Shown here: piece by piece, positions 54,237-62,727 of the stretch
How the letters are laid out: every line of letters begins with the position of its first letter
Position numbering within the stretch: the stretch's first letter is position 1
Assembly: GCA_021770655.1 (NCBI GenBank)
Contig: JAETQO010000005.1
Coordinates: 1 to 64,000, forward strand
DNA from: Ruminococcus sp.
Lineage (GTDB): Bacteria; Bacillota; Clostridia; Oscillospirales; Ruminococcaceae
DNA length: 64,000 nt
Direction: 5' to 3'
Position numbers and translations under genes: made by a program
The notes under the pieces: generated by a model
The model's input: only the letters and a program-made list of their open reading frames with translations
Told to the model about the DNA's origin: nothing
Databases searched by the model: none

Positions 54237-55394
54237 CTATCTGCATTCGTTTAAAATATAAAGTATTTCTTCACGGGTAAGCTTTTTGCAGCAGCCTGCG
54301 GTAAGAACTGCCGTGTCTGCAATAGCTTTAAAATCGGTATCTTCGCTTATTCCCATTTCCGTAAAAGTGGTGGGAAGACCTATCTCCTTTATGAAATCCG
54401 CAAGGGCTTCAACCCCTGTAAGAGCGGTTTCCTCTGCCGTTTCCATATCGGAAATCCCCCATACGTTTCTTGCAAACCGTGCAAATCTGTCCGCATTGTT
54501 TTTATAAATATGACGGTACAGAACGGGGTGGATCACCGCCAGTCCCTGACCGTGGTTGCAGTCGGTATACGCTCCCAGCTGATGCTCAATCATATGCGCC
54601 TGAAAATCGGTTACCTTACCGATTTTGAGTACGCCGTTTTCAGCCATTGCCGACGCCCACATAAGTTCCGAACGTGCGTCATAATTCTGCGGTTCTTTCA
54701 GCAGAATACGGATATTTCTGATAACGCTTCTCATCACAGCCTCGTTTATATCATCGGAAAGATTGTTTTTATCGGGCTTTCCAAAATATGTTTCCATAGC
54801 GTGACTGAAAGTATCGAACGCTCCCGAAATGACCTGTTTCATAGGCACGGATATTGTGTAGGTGGGGTCGAGTATTGCAAAATCGGCATAAGCTCCGAAA
54901 AGCGGTCCTTTTATCTTCTTTTCTTCGTGTGTGATGACCGCTCCCGAATTCATTTCCGAGCCTGTTCCGCTTGCCGTGACAACTGCGCCCATAGGTATAA
55001 ACTCGGTGGGATATCTTTTATTTTCGTTTTCCATTGTCCAGATATCCTCTTGAAGTTCTGCCTGAGCGGAAATTATTTTACAGCAGTCGATGACCGAGCC
55101 GCCGCCCACAGCGAGGATAAAATCCACGCTTTTTTCTTTTGCGAGTTCTGCGCCCTCCTGAACCTTTGCGTAGGTCGGGTTGGGCATAATACCGCTGAAT
55201 TCGACTATTGTTTTACCCGCGGCCGTGAGTATCTCTTTCATTTCGCTGTAAACGCCGTTTTTCTTTATCGAACCTCCGCCGTAGGCAAGCATAACGGTAT
55301 TTCCGTATTTTGATAGCTCTCCTTGCAGTTTTTCCGCTGCTGAATCCTTACCGAAATATACTTTGGTCGGATATGAAAACGTAAAATTGTTCAT
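54237..55394 (-). CDS. Iron-dependent alcohol dehydrogenase (YqhD/BDH-like)
   Basis: 385 residues from MNNFTFSYPTKVYFG after AAGGAGG. Fe-ADH motifs: AVGGGSVIDCCK, TGSEMNSGAVIT, DTFSHAMETYFG and HMIEHQLGAYTDCNHGQG (metal ligands). NADPH-dependent reduction of aldehydes. First gene of a leftward group with flavodoxins and an aldo/keto reductase, divergent from a MerR regulator, reminiscent of yqhD-dkgA aldehyde defence. Confidence 0.93.
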   Translation of the reverse strand: MNNFTFSYPTKVYFGKDSAAEKLQGELSKYGNTVMLAYGGGSIKKNGVYSEMKEILTAAGKTIVEFSGIMPNPTYAKVQEGAELAKEKSVDFILAVGGGSVIDCCKIISAQAELQEDIWTMENENKRYPTEFIPMGAVVTASGTGSEMNSGAVITHEEKKIKGPLFGAYADFAILDPTYTISVPMKQVISGAFDTFSHAMETYFGKPDKNNLSDDINEAVMRSVIRNIRILLKEPQNYDARSELMWASAMAENGVLKIGKVTDFQAHMIEHQLGAYTDCNHGQGLAVIHPVLYRHIYKNNADRFARFARNVWGISDMETAEETALTGVEALADFIKEIGLPTTFTEMGISEDTDFKAIADTAVLTAGCCKKLTREEILYILNECR

Positions 55395-55436
55395 AAAAAA
55401 TCCTCCTTGACAGAAAACATATTGTATTATATAATT

Positions 55437-55467
55437 AGTATAAAACATAAAGCTAACTCGAGGTCAA
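55437..55467 (-). promoter_or_regulatory. MerR-type promoter with 19-bp spacer
   Basis: Reverse strand TTGACC (55462-55467) and TATACT (55437-55442) are 19 bp apart. The over-long spacer holds a dyad-like CTCGAGTTAGCTTTATG. This is the hallmark of promoters untwisted by MerR activators; the CTTGACCTCGAGT start resembles AdhR/NmlR-class sites. Confidence 0.75.
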
Positions 55468-55516
55468 GAGTGTATTTGACAGTTTACAAAAAATTAATTA
55501 TTGGAGGAAAAGAAAA

Positions 55517-55951
55517 ATGACATATACCATAGGAGAAGTTGCAGAAAAAATGGATCTTACTATCCACACTCTCAGATACTACGACAAAGAAGGACTTCTG
55601 CCGTTTGTTGAGCGCACCGAAAGCGGCAGACGGATATTCAGCGACAGAGATATTATTCTTCTGAGTACTATAGAATGTCTGAAAGCAACGGGAATGTCGT
55701 TAAAAGATATTAAGCAGTATGTTGACTGGTGTGTTGAAGGCAAAGAAACTGTGCCGCAGAGATACGAGCTGGTGAAGAATCAGAAAAAAGTCCTTGAAGA
55801 TCAGATGACGCAGTTACAGAAAATGCTTGACGCTATCAACTTCAAATGCGATTTTTACAAGCGTGCTATTGAAACCGGTTCTACCGATCTGTGCGACAGC
55901 GAACGCAAGGAATGGGCAGATAAGGTCATTAACGGCACATTCAACCGCTAA
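55517..55951 (+). CDS. MerR-family regulator (AdhR/NmlR-like)
   Basis: 144 residues. Winged helix YTIGEVAEKMDLTIHTLRYYDKEGLL, then a long dimerisation coil and a short C-terminus with few Cys, fitting electrophile-sensing MerR proteins. Divergent from the Fe-ADH gene whose promoter has the 19-bp spacer. TTGGAGG precedes the ATG. Confidence 0.9.
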   Translation: MTYTIGEVAEKMDLTIHTLRYYDKEGLLPFVERTESGRRIFSDRDIILLSTIECLKATGMSLKDIKQYVDWCVEGKETVPQRYELVKNQKKVLEDQMTQLQKMLDAINFKCDFYKRAIETGSTDLCDSERKEWADKVINGTFNR

Positions 55952-55982
55952 AGTAAAATAACCGATTATTGTATAATACAGT

Positions 55983-56017
55983 TTCAGCCGCCCGTTGCAA
56001 AGGCGGCTGATTTTTAT
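55983..56017 (+). terminator. Terminator of the merR gene
   Basis: CAGCCGCC pairs with GGCGGCTG, followed by ATTTTTAT. Confidence 0.85.
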
Positions 56018-56098
56018 AGATTTTATAGATCAAGACACCAACTATTCTTTGCCGACTAACGGCTTTGTGAATACCTAATATTGATCTGCCTGTGCTTT

Positions 56099-56941
56099 TT
56101 ACGCCTTTTCGTACTCAGGCTGCCAAGCCGCAAATCCTGCAAGAGCATCATCGGTACGGTTATAATAACGAACACCCTTGTCAAGTGATGCGATCTCCTC
56201 CATTTCATCATCAGTCAGAGTAAAGTCGAGGATATCAAGATTGTCCTTGATATGGGCGATATTCTTGCTGCCCGGAATGACAACAAAGCCTTTCTGCGTA
56301 TGCCAGCGCAGAATTATCTGTGCCGGAGATTTGCCGTATTTCTCGCCGAGCCTTTTGAATACAGGCTCTTCAATAAGCGATTTATCGCCGTGTCCAAGGG
56401 GATACCATGACGTCAGCTTTATTCCGTACTCGTTCAATTTCTTACAAAGCTCATTCTGAGCAAAATATGGGTGCGCCTCGACCTGAATAAACTGAGGAAC
56501 GATCTCCCACTTGGTTTCCAATTCTTCTATGTATTTGCCCTCAAAGTTAGAAATGCCGATAGCTTTGATTTTTCCCTCCTTATATGCCTTCTCCAACATT
56601 CTGTATCCTGCAAGCCAGTTTCCGGAAGGCTGATGAAGATATAAAAGGTCTACATAATCAACGCCGAGACGCTCCAGCGTTTCATCGACCGCATTTTCAT
56701 TCTCATATTCGCTCGGCCAAAGCTTTGTTGAGATGAAGATGTTCTCTCTGGCAACGCCGCTCTCCTTTATTCCACGTCCGCAAGCCCGCTCATTAACATA
56801 AGCTGCGGCGGTATCAATACAGAAGTATCCCATTTTGAGAGCCTCTCTGACACTGACTTCGGCGTCTGCCGGCGAAATCATAAAAGTTCCGATCCCTATT
56901 ACCGGGCACTTGTTTCCATTGTTAAGCGTTACAAATTCCAT
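56099..56941 (-). CDS. Aldo/keto reductase (AKR5-like)
   Basis: 280 residues from MEFVTLNNGNKCPVIG after AGGAGG. Catalytic tetrad visible: FCIDTAAAYVNE (Asp, Tyr), STKLW (Lys), YLHQP (His); C-terminal VIPGSKNIAHIKDNL binds NADPH. Reduces small aldehydes/ketones. 17 bp downstream of the flavin reductase gene. Confidence 0.93.
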   Translation of the reverse strand: MEFVTLNNGNKCPVIGIGTFMISPADAEVSVREALKMGYFCIDTAAAYVNERACGRGIKESGVARENIFISTKLWPSEYENENAVDETLERLGVDYVDLLYLHQPSGNWLAGYRMLEKAYKEGKIKAIGISNFEGKYIEELETKWEIVPQFIQVEAHPYFAQNELCKKLNEYGIKLTSWYPLGHGDKSLIEEPVFKRLGEKYGKSPAQIILRWHTQKGFVVIPGSKNIAHIKDNLDILDFTLTDDEMEEIASLDKGVRYYNRTDDALAGFAAWQPEYEKA

Positions 56942-56957
56942 GTTATATCCTCCTAGT

Positions 56958-57512
56958 TTATTTAAGTGCCGCTCCGTCTTTGAAAGCGTTTCCGACTTTT
57001 TCGCCAAGCTTGTAATATCCATGACCTGCCGTATCGTAAATGACAGGGAAGAATTTTTCAAGTGTCACGTCGCCGCCGCTGAGAATGCTTTCGTCAGCAC
57101 TTACATTTTTTATTTTGCCGAGATATTTTGATCCGTCGATCACTTTCACAAGCTCACATTCAAGTGCAAGTGGCAATTCATTTATTACGGGAGCGTCTAC
57201 AAATTCGCTTTTGACCGTTGTAAATCCTGCTTTTTCAAGCTTGTCCGGCTCTGCGTTTGCCGATACTATTCCCACATAATCGCAGGCAACAACATGGTCG
57301 GCGTCGGCGATGCTTACGGTAAAAGCCTTTTTCAGCCTGATATTTTCCGTGGTTTTGTGACTGCCAAGGTCGATGATTATTTCATCGCCGCCTGCTATTC
57401 CGCCCCACGCAGCGTTCATAGCGTTTGCTTTTCCGTTCTCATCATAAGTGCCGATTATCATTACCGGCTGAGGGAACAGGTATGGTTTTACTCCTAGGTT
57501 TTTTCTGCTCAT
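56958..57512 (-). CDS. Flavin reductase-like protein (flavoredoxin family)
   Basis: 184 residues. FMN-binding split barrel: FPQPVMIIGTYDENGKANAMNAAWGG and SVSLADADH-like FTVSIADADHVVACDYVG. Typical of flavoredoxin/flavin reductase proteins that carry FMN. It starts just downstream of a 42-bp element shared with the LysR intergenic region, so it probably has its own LysR-controlled promoter. Confidence 0.88.
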   Translation of the reverse strand: MSRKNLGVKPYLFPQPVMIIGTYDENGKANAMNAAWGGIAGGDEIIIDLGSHKTTENIRLKKAFTVSIADADHVVACDYVGIVSANAEPDKLEKAGFTTVKSEFVDAPVINELPLALECELVKVIDGSKYLGKIKNVSADESILSGGDVTLEKFFPVIYDTAGHGYYKLGEKVGNAFKDGAALK

Positions 57513-57570
57513 ATCAGCACTTCCTTTATATTTTCTTTGATTTTATTATATCACGACATACATTGAATGT

Positions 57571-57612
57571 ACAATATTACTTTATCATAGTGCTATAATT
57601 AATACTTATACT
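57571..57612. repeat. Shared 42-bp regulatory element, copy 1
   Basis: ACAATATTACTTTA... with core CATAGTGCTATAA and end CTTATACT; 33 of 42 positions match 59400-59441. It lies 58 bp upstream of the flavin reductase start and overlaps the end of a small lipoprotein frame. Confidence 0.7.
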
Positions 57613-57810
57613 ATTCTCTTTGGTTTCAGAGCGTATAAATATATCTTCTGCTTCTGAAATAACCTGATTGCTTTCTGTAGAATCATCTTTCGTCAGTGTA
57701 CTTGTTTCAATATGGTTTATTTCAGTATCAACATTGATATCAGGAGATTTTCCACATGCAAACTTAAATACCGTCAACGTCAGAAAAGTACAAATAAACT
57801 GTTTTCTCAT
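57577..57810 (-). pseudogene. Short lipoprotein, probable flavodoxin remnant
   Basis: 77 codons: signal peptide with lipobox-like KFACGKS, then a Thr/Ser/Glu-rich linker as in the neighbouring lipoprotein flavodoxins, but no flavodoxin domain. It ends inside the copied regulatory element. Most likely the N-terminal stub of another flavodoxin; a genuine tiny lipoprotein is the alternative. Confidence 0.5.
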
Positions 57811-57811
57811 A

Positions 57812-58486
57812 TTACTTTCCGTAACCCAGACCGTTCACCCACTCTTTGACCTCGTCCGACGCACCTTCAACATCGCTTTCATGAACAGACAAACCTTCCT
57901 CGATAACATTTGCATTTGGTTCAAGCTCTTTTATGGTATCTATAGTTCCGGAAAAACGGCTGCCGTTTGCAGAATTGAAAGGAACTATCGTCTTGCCGCT
58001 GAAATCGTACTCGTCGAAAAAGCTGTACATTACCTGAGGCAGATCATACCACCATGTGGGATATCCTATGAAGATAACGTCGTAGTCGTCGAGGTTTTCT
58101 ATGCGGCTAGTCAGCTCGGGGCGTGCGTTGTCGTCCTGCTCTTTCTGAGCGTAATCAATAAGCTTTTCGCCGTCTCCCGGATAGTCAACCGAGGTCTGTA
58201 TCGAAAACAGATCTCCGCCTGTTGCGATCTGTATCATATCCGCCAGAGCCTTCATTCTTCCTCGTCCGTCGGAGATAACGCTTGCCGAAGCGCTGGCGTC
58301 AACGTCGCTGTTTTCAGCCACCGCAAAATATGCGATAAGTATATTGCTGCCACTTGGCTCTCCTCCGTCGTTTACAGCGGCAACTTCCGACTTTGGTGCA
58401 GATCCGGAAGAAGTCTTTCCACAGCCTGTCAATGCTAACAAAGAAACAGCAGTAACAACAGAAATGGTTTTCAAAAATTTTTTCAT
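57812..58486 (-). CDS. Lipoprotein flavodoxin
   Basis: 224 residues. Lipobox LTGCGK near residue 20, short linker, flavodoxin_4-type domain: ILIAYFAVAENSDVDASASA, RMKALADMIQIATGGDLF, FIGYPTWWYDLPQVMYSFFDEYDF. Close paralogue of the 53489 protein. It sits 10 bp downstream of an aldo/keto reductase gene. Confidence 0.87.
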   Translation of the reverse strand: MKKFLKTISVVTAVSLLALTGCGKTSSGSAPKSEVAAVNDGGEPSGSNILIAYFAVAENSDVDASASASVISDGRGRMKALADMIQIATGGDLFSIQTSVDYPGDGEKLIDYAQKEQDDNARPELTSRIENLDDYDVIFIGYPTWWYDLPQVMYSFFDEYDFSGKTIVPFNSANGSRFSGTIDTIKELEPNANVIEEGLSVHESDVEGASDEVKEWVNGLGYGK

Positions 58487-58496
58487 TCAAATCACC

Positions 58497-59342
58497 TCAA
58501 TCATGTATTTTACAATTAATAAGCTTTCTTGCCGTGTGCGCACAGCGATGATCAATTATCTCGCTGTGTCCTTGATCCAAAGACTCAATTCTCCGCATTT
58601 CCTCGTCCGTCAGAGTGAAATCATCTAAACTGATGTCTTCAATGCGGTGTTCCTCGCAGGTCGACTGAGGAATTACAGCTATTCCGTTCTGTAAATTCCA
58701 TTTCAAAGCTATCTGCGCTGTTGATTTCCCGTGAGATCTTGCTATTTCGGAAAGTATCGGATCGTTAAAAATATTCTTCTGACCCTCGCACAAAGGTCCC
58801 CATGCCTGGGGCTGACAGCCGTAATTTTTCATATCGGATATTGCTTCACGCTGCGAAAAATACGGGTGAATTTCAATCTGATTTACCATCGGTGAGGTAT
58901 CTGTATTGAGCGAAAGGTCTACTATTCTTTCGGGCGAGAAATTTGAAACTCCTATTGCCCTTATGTATCCCTCTTTCATCAGCTTTTCCATTGCTCTCCA
59001 CGAACCGAAATAGTCGCCGTAGGGCTGGTGTACGAGGTATAAGTCCAGGTAATCAAGTCTAAGATTTTTCAGCGACCGATCAAATGCTTTTATTGTATTT
59101 TCATAACCTGCGTCCTGAACCCACAGCTTTGTGGTCACAAACAGCTTTTCTCTGGGTATTCCGCTTTCTTTTATCGCTCTGCCTATGTCCTCCTCATTAA
59201 AATATGACGCCGCCGTATCTATAAGACGAAACCCAAGTTTTAAGGCGTTCAGAACGTGTTCCTTGCAGTTATCCCTCAGCATAAACGTGCCGAAACCAAC
59301 GCTGGGCATTTCCACATTATTGGATAGCTTTATATTTTCCAT
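58497..59342 (-). CDS. Aldo/keto reductase
   Basis: 281 residues from MENIKLSNNVEMPSVG, with AGGAG 7 bp ahead. LIDTAASYFNE (Asp, Tyr), VTTKLW (Lys), YLVHQP (His) and VIPQSTCEEHRIED (cofactor) are all present. First gene of the leftward AKR-flavodoxin group, divergent from LysR. Confidence 0.93.
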   Translation of the reverse strand: MENIKLSNNVEMPSVGFGTFMLRDNCKEHVLNALKLGFRLIDTAASYFNEEDIGRAIKESGIPREKLFVTTKLWVQDAGYENTIKAFDRSLKNLRLDYLDLYLVHQPYGDYFGSWRAMEKLMKEGYIRAIGVSNFSPERIVDLSLNTDTSPMVNQIEIHPYFSQREAISDMKNYGCQPQAWGPLCEGQKNIFNDPILSEIARSHGKSTAQIALKWNLQNGIAVIPQSTCEEHRIEDISLDDFTLTDEEMRRIESLDQGHSEIIDHRCAHTARKLINCKIHD

Positions 59343-59399
59343 TTTCATTCTCCTCATTGTGTTTCTGTAGATAATTATACAGCCAAACTCATGAAAAGT

Positions 59400-59441
59400 A
59401 CAATATCAATTTAGCATAGCGCTATAAATTTCGCTTATACT
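59400..59441. promoter_or_regulatory. Shared 42-bp element, copy 2 (candidate LysR operator)
   Basis: Contains ATAGCGCTAT, a perfect 10-bp palindrome (59416-59425), within CATAGCGCTATAA and ends CTTATACT. The same element stands before the flavin reductase gene. Location between divergent AKR and lysR genes is the classic place for a LysR binding site. Confidence 0.7.
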
Positions 59442-59499
59442 TTATATTGACAACGCACCGTAAGCATGGTATCATATAAAAAATAAAGGCGGTGTTTTT

Positions 59500-60363
59500 A
59501 TGATCGAAATTTATATGCTTGCTCAGCTTATTGCGATAGCCGACAACGGAACGATGTCGAAAGCCGCAGAGCAGCTGCACCTTTCGCAGCCTGCTCTCAG
59601 CAGGACAATAAACAAGCTTGAAAATATTATGCAGGTCAGGCTTTTTGACCGCAGCAAAAACAAAATAGAGCTTAACGAGAACGGCAGGCTCGCTGTAGAA
59701 TATGCACGAAAGGTAATAAAGGATTCGGAGGATATGATAGATCAGATCCGTGCATTTGATGAAAGCAGACGCACTATTTCCGTCACCTCCTGCGCTCCCG
59801 CGCCTATGTGGCTTATCGTGCCGATATTATCCGAACTTTATCCCAATATGAAGGTATCGACGCAAATGAGGTATCACGAAAATTTTGAAGACGAGCTTGT
59901 CAGCGGCAAATGTCAGCTGCTGATAACGCCTTATCCGTTTGACGATCCCAATGTGAAATGCTTCAGATTTTTTGAGGAGAAGCTGTTGTTGTCCGTTCCG
60001 CCTGCTCACCCGCTTGCGGCTTATCCCGAGATATCCCTTAGCGACCTTGAGGGCGAAACAATGCTGCTCTACTCCGATATAGGATTTTGGCATGCGATGC
60101 ACAAAACCAAAACTCCCAACACGAAATACATTCTTCAAAGCGAATATGAAACTATGACCGAGCTTGTAAAGGCTTCTGCTCTGCCCTCCTTCGCTTCAAA
60201 CATTACGCTGAAAATGCGTCAGGAAGAACTTCGCAACTCAAACCGAGTGGCAATCCCCATAAAAGACAGCGAAGCAAAGGCGACTTTCTACTGCTGCTGG
60301 AACAAATCGGACAACAAAAAATTCAAGGCGTTGGAGCATCATTTTCAAAAAGAGAATGAGTGA
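59500..60363 (+). CDS. LysR-family transcriptional regulator
   Basis: 287 residues. Winged helix GTMSKAAEQLHLSQPALSRTINKLE, then a co-inducer domain (ISVTSCAPAPMWLIVPILSELYPN). Divergent from the AKR-flavodoxin operon, which it probably controls through the shared element in between. Confidence 0.93.
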   Translation: MIEIYMLAQLIAIADNGTMSKAAEQLHLSQPALSRTINKLENIMQVRLFDRSKNKIELNENGRLAVEYARKVIKDSEDMIDQIRAFDESRRTISVTSCAPAPMWLIVPILSELYPNMKVSTQMRYHENFEDELVSGKCQLLITPYPFDDPNVKCFRFFEEKLLLSVPPAHPLAAYPEISLSDLEGETMLLYSDIGFWHAMHKTKTPNTKYILQSEYETMTELVKASALPSFASNITLKMRQEELRNSNRVAIPIKDSEAKATFYCCWNKSDNKKFKALEHHFQKENE

Positions 60364-60659
60364 CAATTGCCTGTGCTTCAAGCCGCTCCACCCCGAGCCA
60401 AAAGCCTAAATGCATTTTGGGGAAATAATATCAGGCTTTCGCATTTAAAATTATGGTATGCAACCATTTCAGCATATTCTTATAAGGTTCAAAGATCTGC
60501 TGTGAAAATACTTTTATGCAAGTCACGGCGAACGGCAAGAGTGGGCAATTTGACCGTGCAGTGAGGGCAGGTGGGACGGCATATATATGGTTAGAGAGAA
60601 TGATCTTATTATGTTAACGAAATGCTCTGCAAACATATCAGTTTACAGAGCATTTTAAA
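60364..60659. other. Interval without a supported gene, ending in a hairpin
   Basis: About 300 bp with no convincing frame. Near 60627-60657, AAATGCTCTG and CAGAGCATTT form a long inverted repeat with inner AAAC/GTTT pairing, a probable bidirectional terminator. Confidence 0.5.
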
Positions 60660-60795
60660 TTAAGCTACATTGAGATTATTCAGCAATTCACCGGAATTAT
60701 CATCAAAAACAAAGATATAATCACCGCAGAATTCAAATGTGTATGAACAGTCGTTTTGTATCTCATCTGCCGTCTGTTTGAAGATGTAATACCCG
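60660..60795 (-). pseudogene. C-terminal gene fragment cut by the promoter cassette
   Basis: About 44 codons (GYYIFKQTADEIQND ... DDNSGELLNNLNVA-stop) with no start. The frame stops making sense exactly where the 97-bp cassette begins, which suggests the cassette and its gene replaced the rest of this gene. Family unknown. Confidence 0.5.
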
Positions 60796-60889
60796 ATTCA
60801 CTTTATATGAAATGTGGATAGTTTGCTTGACTTGCAAACTTTTTATGACATACTTAAAATATCAATAATTATATTTGGAGGTTTTTATT
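60794..60889 (+). repeat. 97-bp promoter cassette, copy B
   Basis: Nearly identical to the reverse strand of 49247-49343 (two substitutions, one indel). It ends at the start codon of a different MAFV-family gene. Confidence 0.9.
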
Positions 60890-61333
60890 ATGGCTTTTGT
60901 TTTTGAGAAAGTTCCTGAAAAGGATTATGAGTTTTTTAAATCTATGGGATTGAAAAATTTTTGGGGAACTGATTCACTTTCACTAAGTAAAGGTGACACA
61001 ACATGGTGTGCAAATCGCGAAAAAAATGCATATTTAGTTGCTATTGGTGGAGGTCATGCAGATATTCCAGAATATCATGATTTGTGGTGGAATGGACATA
61101 TAGTAAGAATGGAGACACTTGAAGCAGGGAATGGCAATTATGATACTGGTGTAAATATTATCTGGATTATAAAAAAAATACCTATTCCCAGAAGCATTTG
61201 GATTTACAAGGATGATGTATTACAAATGATTAACGAGGCTTTTTCCGTAGATTTAGATTGGTGCAGAGCTGAGCATTTAAAATCAATTAGTGTAAAAATA
61301 GAATGTGAACCAGAAATGGTGGAGGAGAAATAA
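60890..61333 (+). CDS. MAFV-family hypothetical protein (copy B)
   Basis: 147 residues from MAFVFEKVPEKDYEFF after TTTGGAGG. Rich in Trp and Gly (IGGGHADIPEYHDLWWNGH). Distant relative of the protein at 48812, sharing the N-terminus and overall layout. No known domain recognised. Confidence 0.65.
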   Translation: MAFVFEKVPEKDYEFFKSMGLKNFWGTDSLSLSKGDTTWCANREKNAYLVAIGGGHADIPEYHDLWWNGHIVRMETLEAGNGNYDTGVNIIWIIKKIPIPRSIWIYKDDVLQMINEAFSVDLDWCRAEHLKSISVKIECEPEMVEEK

Positions 61334-61432
61334 AAATTATTTTAGAAATTGAAGGAACGGAGATTTAAATATTATGTAAGCTTATCACTTGTTTAGAGTT
61401 CGCCCGATTCAGTTGAAAACTTCAAAAGATGT

Positions 61433-62545
61433 TTATTCCTTGCTGCAAGCAGTACAAAGATGATAGTTATTTTCAATAGCTTGCTGTTCCGATTCAAATG
61501 GAATAATTTTAGTTTTATCATAAGGTATATATTTACAGTGAGGATTGGTATGATATACCTTTTGATTTTTGCTGGTTGTATTTGCAATAATCATTTTAGC
61601 ATTCATAAAATCGACAAATTGACTTTGAAAATTTTGTAGGGCAACCGGAGAATGAACATTTGGAAGGGGTAATACTTTGGATGTCAAAGCTTTAAGCTCG
61701 GACACTTTCTGTATCTTAATACTTGTTTCACTTGTAGTAGGATAAAACAACATATAAAAATCACAATTCCAATGTCTTTGCAGTATGTCCAAACTCTGAT
61801 ACTTTAACTTGTCGCCCTTAACATATAAAGAAATATTTTCTTCTTCTATGGTGCTTGCATATCTTTTAACAGAACCAATACTATGTTTTTTTATTTCAAT
61901 AATAGCTTTTGGACAATAATCTTCATCAAAGAGAATAATATCTGCATCGCCCGGATATATTGCATCACCTTTATAACCTATTTTATTATTCCACATACTT
62001 AAAAAGTATTCTAATGAAGTTGTAGACAATTTTAGTCCTTCCGAGTCCATACGTACGCTTTTGTAGTCAACTTTATATGAATGAATTAAACCAATTAATT
62101 CCTTTACAGACATTGGTGAGACGGGATTAGCACCGTTATTTTCTTCAAATTTCTTAACATCAAACAAGATAACTTTATTATTGTTATCAATCCAAGCGTC
62201 TGTCGGGATTTCAGGTATCAAAATATATGAAAGATTAATACCATTTTTATAGCAAAAGTTCTTAACGGTTTCAAATTTATCTTTTCCGTCGCATTTTATT
62301 ATAGAGTCCATTATTTCATTCGGTTCAATAGTAAAACCTGAATATATAACTCGTTTTACCCATGCAATTGGCTGAAATGTATTATTACTCCAATTTATAA
62401 AGAAATCAAAAGTCGTAGAATATAGTGATTCATTTCTAAAATATTCAGTATCAAACCATTGCATGGGATCTCCGCAAATAGGATTAGATTCTGCAAGTTT
62501 GCTTCTATTGGTAGATAAAGAATGATACGGTATTTTTAATTTCAT
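61433..62545 (-). CDS. Putative nuclease with C-terminal Cys/His metal-binding motif
   Basis: 370 residues. The middle has DADIILFDEDYCPKAIIEIKKHS, written here as DADIILFDED and AIIEIKKHS, a PD-(D/E)XK-like arrangement (D...E-x-K). The C-terminal ~35 residues (YHTNPHCKYIP ... HLCTACSKE) look like an Ada-type zinc or small Cys/His site often found in DNA-processing proteins. It lies beside a type III restriction gene, so a defence role is plausible. No specific family recognised. Confidence 0.55.
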   Translation of the reverse strand: MKLKIPYHSLSTNRSKLAESNPICGDPMQWFDTEYFRNESLYSTTFDFFINWSNNTFQPIAWVKRVIYSGFTIEPNEIMDSIIKCDGKDKFETVKNFCYKNGINLSYILIPEIPTDAWIDNNNKVILFDVKKFEENNGANPVSPMSVKELIGLIHSYKVDYKSVRMDSEGLKLSTTSLEYFLSMWNNKIGYKGDAIYPGDADIILFDEDYCPKAIIEIKKHSIGSVKRYASTIEEENISLYVKGDKLKYQSLDILQRHWNCDFYMLFYPTTSETSIKIQKVSELKALTSKVLPLPNVHSPVALQNFQSQFVDFMNAKMIIANTTSKNQKVYHTNPHCKYIPYDKTKIIPFESEQQAIENNYHLCTACSKE

Positions 62546-62577
62546 ATAATTTCCCCCTCATAAATATAATGCGTAAA

Positions 62578-62677
62578 TTAAGGCAACACCGCACAACTAC
62601 CGCCTAACGGCTTTGTGTACGTCTAACTTGCCAATTTTCCGTTATCCGCACACAATAGTTGTGCGGTGTTGCCTTAA
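62578..62677. mobile_element. 100-bp MITE-like element with 22-bp perfect inverted ends
   Basis: TTAAGGCAACACCGCACAACTA at 62578-62599 is exactly inverted at 62656-62677. The 56-bp interior codes for nothing. Flanks are TAAA/ATTTA, allowing a short AT-rich target duplication. Part of the interior (CCGCCTAACGGCTTTGTG) recurs at 56052-56069 with one mismatch. Confidence 0.75.
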
Positions 62678-62727
62678 ATTTATAATTTGTAAACATTGTA
62701 AATTTAAGCTTTTTACGCTTTTGTTGT

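Noticed and set aside
54510-55313. Long open frame (267 codons) antisense to the Fe-ADH gene
   Set aside because: Same reasoning: opposite strand of a strong gene, cysteine-rich nonsense, no start signal.
60367-60564. 65-codon frame after lysR
   Set aside because: No ribosome site, no domain, and it overlaps nothing conserved that I can see.
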